64,000 nt of DNA, taken from positions 62,164-126,163 of the forward strand of contig NZ_JAGL01000009.1 in assembly GCF_000526635.1 (NCBI RefSeq), written 5' to 3'. This document shows positions 14,898 through 21,735 of this stretch, in pieces. The notes below the pieces were generated by a model. It ran no database searches. It saw only the letters and a program-made list of their open reading frames with translations, and had not been told where the DNA came from. The DNA comes from Aminobacter sp. J41 (GTDB lineage: Bacteria > Pseudomonadota > Alphaproteobacteria > Rhizobiales > Rhizobiaceae). The translations under genes and the position numbers were made by a program. Positions within the stretch are counted from its first letter, which is position 1, and the number at the start of each line of letters is the position of its first letter.

Positions 14898-16747
14898 GTC
14901 CTTCCGATTTTGTACTCGCCGGTCAGCGGGACACGGATGCCCAACACCTCACCGGCTCGTTCGATTGCTTTGATGCAGAGTTCACCGACCTTGGAGACGA
15001 GCTTGCCGTCTTCGTCGGTCTCAACCAGTTCCTCGGGGATCTCCATCTGGAGTTCGTCATGGACCCAAGCCATGAGGTGGACCTGGTTGTGCAGCCCCTC
15101 CTCGCGCAGGAGCTTGTCGAACTCGACGATCCACTGCTTGCAGACGATGGCACCGCCGGACTGCAGCAGGAGGTTCAGCGCCGAGTGCTCCGACCGGACA
15201 TGCAGGACACGACCGTCGAGACCCCTGATGGAGCCCGTCGAGGCCTTCTCCTTCACGTTGTCGATCAGCTTCTTGAGCGCGGGAATCTTCTTGAAGAATC
15301 GCCGCTTGATCGCCTTGCCTTCCTTCCGGCCACCACCGACGAGAGCACCGATGAGTTCGTCACCGGCCCCGTACAGGAAGGCGTAGATGAACCGCTTGGC
15401 GAGTGCTCGTGTCGCGAGACCAGCAGCCTCCTGGTTCACCGTGTGGATGTCACCGTCGATGACCTCACGAGCGTAGGCACCTCCATCGTAGCGAGCGATG
15501 AAGTGTCCCAACATGCGAAGCTCCAGACCGGAGACGTCACAGCCAAGCTGGTAGTAGCCCTTCCGGGCCATAAACAGGCGTCGGCATTCGTGCCCATAGG
15601 GAGCGTCACAGGACGGCACCTGGGCGATGTTGGGGTTGCTGTGGGTGGCTCGACCGGTGACGGCTCCGTTGGTCACCACACGGCCATGGATGCGGCCTTC
15701 CGGTGTGACGAACTTGAGCCAGGCCTTGTCTCCCTCGGCAAGCTGACCGATCCGCTTCTGGATCATCAGGTACTCGGAGATTTCCTTGGCCTCCGGGTAC
15801 GGCAGCTCCGCGAGGATTTCGTCGGTGATCTTGGCCTTGCCGGTCGGGGTGAACTCCCTCGGTTTCCAGCCGTAGATCGTCCGCAGACGGTCTTCGATCT
15901 GGTCGTTGGAGTTCGGGTTGAAGACCATGAGCTTGATCTTCTGAGCCGGGTAGCCAACGAATGTCGACTTGTCGGACGGGTCTCTGTAGTGACCCCAGTA
16001 GCCGAGCTTGGCATTCGGGCGCTTGGGGGTGAACTCGTCCCCGTCCCTCACGTACCAAGGGTTGAAGATCGACCGGAGCTTGTCCTCCAGATCGGCTCGC
16101 TTCATCGCGAGTTCGACGTAGAGCTTCTCGGCGGCTTCCGTGTCGAAGCCGAAGCCGTGCCGCTCCATGCGAGCCATGATGAACGCCAGAGCGTGTTCGA
16201 GTTCGAGACAGCGCGTGGAGTAGTTCTTGCCTACGATCAGATCGTACAGGCCATTAGTGACCTCGACGTCCTGCTCGCAGTAGGTCTGCATTTCAGGGTT
16301 CCAAGAGGCCCACGGGTCTAACCCACGTTCCTCCATCACCTTCGCGTAGTCGCCCTTCCAGTTACCCAGGCGGTGACCCCAGGCTTCAAGGCTGTGGGAA
16401 CCGACGAGGCTGTAGGGGAGCGTCGTTCTGTTCTTCCTGATTTTGATCAGGTCGGTGTCAGCGACGTTAGGCCAGATCACTCGTGAGACGATCAGGGTGT
16501 CGACCACCTTGGATTCGTCATAGGTGAACCACGGGTAGACCTTCTGCAGCGCCGGGAGGTCGAAGTTGATGACGTTGTGGCCGACCAGAAGATCAGCCTT
16601 CATCATCATCTCCAGCCCCCGGACGATGCTGTCACCGTGGAGCGAGTGCTTCTCCCCCGTCTTCCTGTCGTGGAGAACGAGGGAGTGGACCTTGGTGATG
16701 GTGGGGAGCAGCCCGTTGCCTTCGATATCGAAGACAAACTCGCACAT
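14879..16747 (-). CDS. DNA polymerase (family A, T7 gp5-like)
   Basis: 622 residues. The N-terminal 3'-5' exonuclease domain has FDIEGNGLL and GHNVINFDLPAL with a later Asp motif. The polymerase domain has motif A LGCDVSGLELRML (about 390), motif B KRFIYAFLYGAG (about 445) and motif C VHDELQMEIP (about 565). T7 gp5 uses host thioredoxin as clamp; whether this one does is not visible, and it is shorter than T7 gp5 (704 residues). It replicates the phage genome with the primase-helicase and SSB encoded upstream. Confidence 0.96.
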   Translation of the reverse strand: MCEFVFDIEGNGLLPTITKVHSLVLHDRKTGEKHSLHGDSIVRGLEMMMKADLLVGHNVINFDLPALQKVYPWFTYDESKVVDTLIVSRVIWPNVADTDLIKIRKNRTTLPYSLVGSHSLEAWGHRLGNWKGDYAKVMEERGLDPWASWNPEMQTYCEQDVEVTNGLYDLIVGKNYSTRCLELEHALAFIMARMERHGFGFDTEAAEKLYVELAMKRADLEDKLRSIFNPWYVRDGDEFTPKRPNAKLGYWGHYRDPSDKSTFVGYPAQKIKLMVFNPNSNDQIEDRLRTIYGWKPREFTPTGKAKITDEILAELPYPEAKEISEYLMIQKRIGQLAEGDKAWLKFVTPEGRIHGRVVTNGAVTGRATHSNPNIAQVPSCDAPYGHECRRLFMARKGYYQLGCDVSGLELRMLGHFIARYDGGAYAREVIDGDIHTVNQEAAGLATRALAKRFIYAFLYGAGDELIGALVGGGRKEGKAIKRRFFKKIPALKKLIDNVKEKASTGSIRGLDGRVLHVRSEHSALNLLLQSGGAIVCKQWIVEFDKLLREEGLHNQVHLMAWVHDELQMEIPEELVETDEDGKLVSKVGELCIKAIERAGEVLGIRVPLTGEYKIGRTWEDCH

Positions 16748-16935
16748 TACGACAGGGCAACCGTCAATGCAGTGCGAAGCGCGAGGTTCTCACGCTTGGT
16801 CTCTTCAAGGGCACCCGCGAGCTGCTCGATCTCGCTGTCCCGGCGACGGAGGGTTTCCTCCAGTTTGCCGATGACGATCCAAGCGACCTTGTCCTTGATC
16901 GCCTTCTTCAGGGCCGAGCGGTATAGGTCTTTCAT
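16747..16935 (-). CDS. Small coiled-coil protein, hypothetical
   Basis: 62 residues with no family recognised. Residues 20-55 (LEETLRRRDSEIEQLAGAL and onward) are a heptad-like helix; the start is basic. Stop and start overlap both neighbours (ATGA with the HTH gene, a shared A with the polymerase ATG), so it is embedded in the replication operon. Confidence 0.6.
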   Translation of the reverse strand: MKDLYRSALKKAIKDKVAWIVIGKLEETLRRRDSEIEQLAGALEETKRENLALRTALTVALS

Positions 16936-17141
16936 CGTGCGGCCTCCAGCAGATAGTAGCGGGTGTACTCCTGACCCGTGGTCGGGTGCTTGCGACGACG
17001 GCCAATCAGCCGGTAACCGGCCTGGCGCAGATCGGAGAGACGTCGGTGGAAGCTTTGGATGCCGTAGTCGATGAAAGCTTCGCGCTGCGTGATCGATCCG
17101 TTCTTCCTGATGTGGTCGAGAATCTTGTCACACTGGGTCAT
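16932..17141 (-). CDS. Winged helix-turn-helix protein (HTH_39-like)
   Basis: 69 residues. Pattern: ILDHIRKNGSITQREAFIDYG (first helices and turn), SFHRRLSDLRQAGYRL (recognition helix) and a Tyr-rich wing YTRYYLL. This small HTH type is frequent in phage replication regions; a DNA-binding role is likely, its target unknown. AAGGA lies 7 nt before ATG 17141. The same frame is open for 49 codons upstream with protein-like composition but no standard start (see findings). Confidence 0.78.
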   Translation of the reverse strand: MTQCDKILDHIRKNGSITQREAFIDYGIQSFHRRLSDLRQAGYRLIGRRRKHPTTGQEYTRYYLLEAAR

Positions 17142-17316
17142 GGCGTTCCTTCCAATGGGTTTGCGACCGCCCTCAAGCTCTTGAGCCAGGCGGGTTGCCT
17201 CACGGCAGTCGGGGATGAGGTCGGGGTTTTCGAGAGCTTCGAGACAGATGCGCTCTGCTCGCTCAAAGGGACATTCAGACAGTTGAGGTCACCATCGGCT
17301 GGCAACCTCAGAGGTC

Positions 17317-17586
17317 TCACTCGTCGTCTGTCGGGCCACCCTCGTCACCGAGGAAGACCGAGTAGTATCCAGTGACGCCCTCGGGGATGTTGTCCTTGAG
17401 GAAGCTCAGGAAGGCGATGTCCTCCTCGCTGAGTTCCCTGTCTCCGAAGTAGATTTCCAACCAGTGGTCGGTCCCCTGCGGTGTCTGTTCCCAAAGGAAC
17501 GCCTCCATGAGACGGTCGATGTTGCCGTTGAGGACTGCGACAACGTCAGGGCGGTAGACACGGAGGGTTTGGTTAGTAGTCGTCAT
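17317..17586 (-). CDS. Small acidic hypothetical protein
   Basis: 89 residues, no domain recognised. It contains VVAVLNGNIDRLMEAFLWEQ and an acidic C-terminus. The start overlaps the end of the primase-helicase by 14 nt, as is normal in this operon. About 175 nt without a confirmed gene separate it from the HTH gene. Confidence 0.6.
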   Translation of the reverse strand: MTTTNQTLRVYRPDVVAVLNGNIDRLMEAFLWEQTPQGTDHWLEIYFGDRELSEEDIAFLSFLKDNIPEGVTGYYSVFLGDEGGPTDDE

Positions 17587-19270
17587 TTGCCGAAGAGTTC
17601 CCGTTATCGGAGTGATCTGGATAAAGGTCGGGCTTCATGCCCTTTACGAACCGTCCGGTCTTCTCGTCGAACAGCACGTAGTCGGCGGTGCCGGTGCGTC
17701 CGGTCTTTCGACATTTGAGGACCGTGATGGTGCTGGTGTTCCGCGCCAGCGGGTTCTCCGCTTGCTGGTTGCGCGAGAGCGCGAAGACACCGTTGGACAA
17801 CTGCTTGATGCCGCCAGAGCCGCGCAGATCGTCGAGGGTTGGCACAAGGCCGGTCTCGAACGTCCTGCCCTGGGAGGCACCCACCGGCTTCTTCAGGTGG
17901 CTGATGAGGCCGATGTAGATGTTCAGCTCGACGGTGAGCTTCTTGAGGTTGCTCATGAGAGCATCGATCCGTCGACGCTCGTCACCGTCCTGGTCCATGT
18001 CAGAGACGAGGATGGACAGATGGTCGAGCCAGAAGATTTTGACGCCGTACGCGGTCGCCAGGTACCGGATCGTGCTGTAGAGGCTTTCGTCCTCGACGGA
18101 ACCGAAAGCGTCGTAGAGCTGGAACCGAGGATTGCCATTGGCGTCAACCGAGGTGAACAACCGCAGAGCTGCTTCCTCGTATTCCCGCGTATTCTTGAAC
18201 TCGGGGTTGTCGATCTGGAAACGCTGACCGACCTCGTAGGCGATCAGGTCGTCACCAGTGTCCTCCAGCGGTTCCTCCAGATGGATCAGCGCTTGGCAGA
18301 AATCCGTCGTGTGGAAGTAGTGCCACTGGAGCATCTTGATGATGGTCGTCTTGCCCATGCCTGAGCCTGACGTCCATGTGTCGAGTTCACCGAGACGGAT
18401 ACCGCCGCCGGTCATGTGGTTCAGGACACCGAGGATTTCCGGGTACGGATAGGCCGGGACAACCGGGCGAGCCTTGAGGCGTTCGATGATCTTCTGGCCG
18501 GATACCAGGGCTTCTGGCACCCATTGTTTGGCGCTGAAGACACAGTCGACGATCAGGCTGGACTTCCCGGCTTGCATCAGGTCGGAGGCGTCCTTGTAGC
18601 CCTCGGGAGCCCATGTGATGTAGGCCTTGCCGGGAGGCAGGAGCTTCTTGACCTTGTCGACCGCCTTGCGGCCCTCCTCGTCGTTGTCAAACCAGAGGAT
18701 GATCCGCTCGAACTTCTCTAGCCACGGCAGGGCTTCCTTGATGCCCTTCTCGGCTGAACCCGCGCCGTCCACGAGGGACACCACGGCGTACTTGTTCTGC
18801 TGCGCCTGTGAGACAGACAGAGCGTCCAGCTCGCCCTCGGTGATCACCACCTGTTTGCCGCCGTCGCGCCACAACCACTGGCCGTAGAGGCCCTTGAACT
18901 GCTTGCGCTTGCCCACCCAGGTGAACTCCTTGGTAGGCAGTCGGACCTTCTGAGCCACAACCCTGCGGTTGTTGTCGAGGTACTGCGCGACTTGGACATG
19001 CTGTCCGTGGAAGTCGGCCTTGATGTACGACCAGAAGCGACAGGTCTCCTCAGTTATCCGGCGCTTCGCCAGAGCCCCGTAGGAGCCCCGGAGAAGTTCA
19101 CTGGCGGGACGGGAGCCGCCCTCATCATCAACGTGACGAGAGCGGTCCTCCTCGTTCAACCGCCTGGTTTTGCCACAGGAGAAGCAATGGGTGTGATCGG
19201 AGTAGATCGCGAGAGCATCGCTGGAGCCACAGTCGTCGCACGGCTGGTGCGTACGAATGGCTTCAGACAT
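17573..19270 (-). CDS. DNA primase-helicase (T7 gp4-like)
   Basis: 565 residues, the length of T7 gp4A (566). The zinc-binding domain has C11-x2-C14...C29-x2-C32 within the first 35 residues. The TOPRIM-type region follows (VVITEGELDALSV, LWFDNDEEG), then the RecA-like helicase with Walker A GSGMGKTT near 305 and the SHLKKP segment near 450. The acidic tail (DYDSDN-like, ending in Asn/Asp) would contact the polymerase in T7. It unwinds DNA and lays primers at the fork. Confidence 0.96.
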   Translation of the reverse strand: MSEAIRTHQPCDDCGSSDALAIYSDHTHCFSCGKTRRLNEEDRSRHVDDEGGSRPASELLRGSYGALAKRRITEETCRFWSYIKADFHGQHVQVAQYLDNNRRVVAQKVRLPTKEFTWVGKRKQFKGLYGQWLWRDGGKQVVITEGELDALSVSQAQQNKYAVVSLVDGAGSAEKGIKEALPWLEKFERIILWFDNDEEGRKAVDKVKKLLPPGKAYITWAPEGYKDASDLMQAGKSSLIVDCVFSAKQWVPEALVSGQKIIERLKARPVVPAYPYPEILGVLNHMTGGGIRLGELDTWTSGSGMGKTTIIKMLQWHYFHTTDFCQALIHLEEPLEDTGDDLIAYEVGQRFQIDNPEFKNTREYEEAALRLFTSVDANGNPRFQLYDAFGSVEDESLYSTIRYLATAYGVKIFWLDHLSILVSDMDQDGDERRRIDALMSNLKKLTVELNIYIGLISHLKKPVGASQGRTFETGLVPTLDDLRGSGGIKQLSNGVFALSRNQQAENPLARNTSTITVLKCRKTGRTGTADYVLFDEKTGRFVKGMKPDLYPDHSDNGNSSANDDY

Positions 19271-19486
19271 TTACTTGATGAGCGCCTCGATCTTGTCAGC
19301 TGCGAGGGTGGCCTCAAGGGCCTCGTTCTCTGCCGCGTTGGCCTCGTAGCGGAGACGTACGGCCTCTGCGTTGAGCTGGTCGGCCTTGTCAGTGCAGCGA
19401 ACCGACAGCTCGCGGAGTTCAACGACGGTCTTGCGGATAGTAGAGGTGATCTGCGCGAAGTCGCGCTTACGGCGGAAGAACCTCAT
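19271..19486 (-). CDS. Small coiled-coil protein, hypothetical
   Basis: 71 residues from ATG 19486, which overlaps the TGA of endonuclease I. The start is very basic (MRFFRRKRD), then one long Ala/Glu/Leu helix (about 25-68) likely to be a coiled coil. It abuts the primase-helicase start. No function recognised. Confidence 0.6.
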   Translation of the reverse strand: MRFFRRKRDFAQITSTIRKTVVELRELSVRCTDKADQLNAEAVRLRYEANAAENEALEATLAADKIEALIK

Positions 19487-19878
19487 TCTTCTAACCATTC
19501 CTTCGGGATTTTCCCCTTGTCCGCGTACTTGAAACCCTTGGACTCACACCACTTTGCGTAGGTGGTGTTTGAAGTCTTGCCGATCTTCTTTCGGGCGTTC
19601 TGGAAGACGAACCGAATGTCCAAATGCGGGTGCTGCTTGCGGATGTAGAGGTGTTTTTGTCGATCTTTTGTGTCGAAGAGCCCCTTGCTTTCGATGAACA
19701 TGGGTTCACCGTTGCGTTTCTGGATGACGAAATCCGGGGTGTACTTCGCAGGACGTTCGGGAACGAGGTAATCGATCTTCACAGCCTCGTAACCGAAATC
19801 GCGACCCGCCAGTTCCAACTGGCGAGCCACGTCTCGTTCAAGACCTGAACGGAAGTTCAGATCATCAGTAGTCGGCAT
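19483..19878 (-). CDS. Endonuclease I, Holliday junction resolvase (T7 gp3-like)
   Basis: 131 residues from ATG 19878, which lies inside the end of the SSB gene; earlier in-frame codons only translate the SSB tail region out of phase. Catalytic residues of the family are in place: E14 (SGLERD), D49 (YTPDF), E63 and K65 (IESKG), a PD-(D/E)xK site. T7 endonuclease I (149 residues) resolves branched DNA and breaks down host DNA with gp6. SSB followed by endonuclease I is the T7 order. Confidence 0.93.
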   Translation of the reverse strand: MPTTDDLNFRSGLERDVARQLELAGRDFGYEAVKIDYLVPERPAKYTPDFVIQKRNGEPMFIESKGLFDTKDRQKHLYIRKQHPHLDIRFVFQNARKKIGKTSNTTYAKWCESKGFKYADKGKIPKEWLEE

Positions 19879-20503
19879 CCTCGTCGTCGTTCGAGCTACC
19901 GGTGTCGGAGTCGTAATCCTCCTCGTCTTCGTCGTCGGCCTTAGAGCCACCAGTGAAGCCGCCTTCGTGCTTCTTGAATGCGCTCATGTCGCCGCGAGAA
20001 CCGGTGCCGTCACCCTGGATCAACTCCAGGATTTGAACGACGATAGGCTGTAGCTGCAGGAGCTTCTTGCCGTCCTTGTCCTTACCCACATAGACCTCGG
20101 ACTGGACGACGATGGTCGAGCCACCCCACGGGTTGACGTCGACCGGCTTCAGGTCAGCGTCGATCAACAGCGGACGGCGATCCCAAACCTCGCCGGTCTT
20201 CTTGTTGAGGCGATTCTTGACCTCGTTCTTGAAGATGACGTAGCCCGTCTCCTCCTCGGTCTCCTTGTCGAGTTCGAAGTACCAACAGGTGTTCTTCTTC
20301 TTCGGCATCTTCTTGCCGATCAGCTCCTCGGCAATCGCCTGAAGCTGCTCCATGTAGGCCGTGGCTTCTGCCAGCGGGACACGGATGTTGGCCTTGTAGG
20401 TGCCGTGCTCGTTGTACTTGGTGTCAGGGCGCTTGAGAGCGAGGTGGACGCCCTTGGCGGCGTCGAAGGTGAAGAGCCTCTTCTTCTGCTTGTCGTTAGC
20501 CAT
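19865..20503 (-). CDS. Single-stranded DNA-binding protein (T7 gp2.5-like)
   Basis: 212 residues. The OB-fold part (about 5-150) has GVHLALKRPDTKYNEHGTYK and VNPWGGSTIVV, typical of gp2.5 relatives. The last 40 residues are almost all Asp/Glu/Ser, ending in an aromatic Tyr, like the acidic tail with terminal Phe that in gp2.5 binds polymerase and helicase. The length is close to T7 gp2.5 (232). Confidence 0.93.
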   Translation of the reverse strand: MANDKQKKRLFTFDAAKGVHLALKRPDTKYNEHGTYKANIRVPLAEATAYMEQLQAIAEELIGKKMPKKKNTCWYFELDKETEEETGYVIFKNEVKNRLNKKTGEVWDRRPLLIDADLKPVDVNPWGGSTIVVQSEVYVGKDKDGKKLLQLQPIVVQILELIQGDGTGSRGDMSAFKKHEGGFTGGSKADDEDEEDYDSDTGSSNDDEDADY

Positions 20504-20532
20504 GGATTGTTACGGGGAATACACAGGTGAGG

Positions 20533-20766
20533 TCAGTCTTCCGACTGGTCCTCGGTGTCCTTGGTGGGCGTCGGGACGTGAGCCCTTGGGTCAACCTGCT
20601 GTGGCTCCTTGAGCTTCTTGCGGCGGTTGACGCGGCGGACGATCTTCTCGTCCTTTTCAGCCTGGTCGAAGTTGGGCGTGGCACCCGAGCAGGTGCCACA
20701 GACAGTGTCGCGGTCTGCCGTGTAGAAGACAGAGCCGCAGTTGGTGCAACGTGCGCGTTTCAGCAT
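20533..20766 (-). CDS. Zinc-ribbon small protein
   Basis: 77 residues from ATG 20766. Two Cys pairs, CTNC (7-10) and CGTC (24-27), form a zinc-ribbon, followed by a basic helix and a Pro/acidic tail. Similar early T7-type proteins can target host transcription, but nothing here identifies a partner. The start lies at the end of the preceding gene (TGATGAAATG). Confidence 0.65.
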   Translation of the reverse strand: MLKRARCTNCGSVFYTADRDTVCGTCSGATPNFDQAEKDEKIVRRVNRRKKLKEPQQVDPRAHVPTPTKDTEDQSED

Positions 20767-20770
20767 TTCA

Positions 20771-21001
20771 TCAGTCCTGTCGGCGGAAGAAGCGAACCGA
20801 CGCCAGTGCGTCCTGCCGGTTGTTCTGAACATCGAGCACGACCTCGCCGCCGATGTTCAGTTCCAGCTCGTTCATGGTCGTGTCCTTGAGACGGGCAACG
20901 ACCTCGTACTTCTTGTCGAACTTCCGCTTGCTGTAGTGGACCGAGGCCTCGATGTAGCCAGCGTTGTTGCGGATGCGCTCGTGTGCAGCAGTGATCTTCA
21001 T
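20771..21001 (-). CDS. Small hypothetical early protein
   Basis: 76 residues, no family recognised, mixed charges with a predicted beta-strand pattern. It has a clear ribosome site (GGAGA) in the stop of the preceding gene (TAACGGAGA). It belongs to the early cluster between RNA polymerase and SSB. Confidence 0.6.
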   Translation of the reverse strand: MKITAAHERIRNNAGYIEASVHYSKRKFDKKYEVVARLKDTTMNELELNIGGEVVLDVQNNRQDALASVRFFRRQD

Positions 21002-21017
21002 AAGCGAATAATCTCCG

Positions 21018-21362
21018 TTAGCGAAGGAAAATCAAAACAAGAATACCGATGACGGCGAGAGCCATGATGGCGAGCAATATGAGGGGGAAATTCCATCCCC
21101 TCCCCTCGTCGGCCTCGTAGACCCACTCTTCCTCGTCGAGGTAGTAGCCGAACGGGTCTATGTAGTCAGACACCGGCTCAACCTCGTGCAGCATGAAGAG
21201 CATCGTCGGCTTGCCATTCACTTCATAGCCGAGGGTGTAGCCGTAGTGGCGCTCCTCGACGGCCACCTCAACGAAGCAGCCATAGACGGACTCGACGGTG
21301 CCGATGCCCTGTACGTGGGCCTGTTGGTAGTGAACCACAGACCCGATCCAGATGTTACGCAT
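21018..21362 (-). CDS. Tail-anchored membrane protein with SH3-like front domain (paralogue 2)
   Basis: 114 residues. Residues 1-65 have an SH3/KOW-like layout (IGSVVHYQQAHVQGIGTVESV, then GKPTMLFMLHEVEP). An acidic linker (66-88) leads to one hydrophobic helix, FPLILLAIMALAVIGILVLI, and the end FLR, so the protein should be anchored by its C-terminus in the inner membrane. It is a paralogue of the gene at 21377-21706: same layout, same end. A phage promoter core lies within the codons at the start of the helix (21074-21094). Small early membrane proteins of T7-like phages often act against the host or in exclusion; that is inference. Confidence 0.75.
   Translation of the reverse strand: MRNIWIGSVVHYQQAHVQGIGTVESVYGCFVEVAVEERHYGYTLGYEVNGKPTMLFMLHEVEPVSDYIDPFGYYLDEEEWVYEADEGRGWNFPLILLAIMALAVIGILVLIFLR
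21074..21094 (-). promoter_or_regulatory. Phage RNA polymerase promoter inside a coding region (early type)
   Basis: The 15-nt core ATTTCCCCCTCATAT is followed by TGCTC. It is in frame with NFPLIL of the membrane protein at 21018-21362. The identical core in noncoding positions (6077, 9876, 24501) argues that it is a promoter and not just conserved coding sequence. It would drive the zinc-ribbon, SSB and replication genes. Confidence 0.75.
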
Positions 21363-21376
21363 GTGAAGCGTCTCCG

Positions 21377-21706
21377 TTAGCGAAGGAAAATGAAAACAAC
21401 GAAGGCAGCAGCAATCGCGAGAGCGAAAGTGATGTGCAATATGAGGGGGAAATTCCTTTTGGGCTCCTCCTTGGCCTCAACCGCGAGGTCAAACTCGTCG
21501 AGAACCGGTGTGGACGGCCACAGTTCACTCTCGTGGAAGATCATGGTTGGATCACCTAAGACCTCCCCGGTCGCCTTGTAGGCATCGTCGGCCTCAACGG
21601 TGACCTCGTACAGGTCGTCGACCACGTCCACCACGGTGCCGAAGCCAGCGGCGTACACACTCTCGTAGTAGACCTCGTCGCCTACCTTGAACTTTGATTC
21701 GGTCAT
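21377..21706 (-). CDS. Tail-anchored membrane protein with SH3-like front domain (paralogue 1)
   Basis: 109 residues. Residues 5-66 are SH3/KOW-like (KVGDEVYYESVYAAGFGTVV, then GDPTMIFHESELWP), the type of small domain that senses or binds partners. An acidic linker leads to a single C-terminal helix, FPLILHITFALAIAAAFVVF, ending FLR. The paralogue at 21018-21362 follows 14 nt on. The first gene after RNA polymerase is often an anti-host early gene. The phage promoter core sits in its helix codons. Confidence 0.75.
   Translation of the reverse strand: MTESKFKVGDEVYYESVYAAGFGTVVDVVDDLYEVTVEADDAYKATGEVLGDPTMIFHESELWPSTPVLDEFDLAVEAKEEPKRNFPLILHITFALAIAAAFVVFIFLR
21434..21454 (-). promoter_or_regulatory. 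Phage RNA polymerase promoter inside a coding region (early type)
   Basis: Core ATTTCCCCCTCATAT followed by TGCAC, the same variant as at 24501-24521. It lies in the codons NFPLIL of the protein at 21377-21706. The T at the position where the late copies have A (TATTG versus TATAG) may mark a weaker, early class. Confidence 0.75.
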
Positions 21707-21735
21707 GGGATTTCTCCATTATCGAAGGGAATTGG

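Noticed and set aside
14882-16321. Long plus-strand open frames opposite the phage genes (also at 6385-7743, 7670-8926, 9848-11017)
   Set aside because: GC-rich antisense shadows; amino-acid content is Val/Leu/Arg/Asp-biased noise and the minus-strand genes are certain.
17138-17320. 60-residue frame with GTG start between the HTH gene and the acidic protein
   Set aside because: Ser/Pro-rich shadow of the better frame that continues into the HTH gene.
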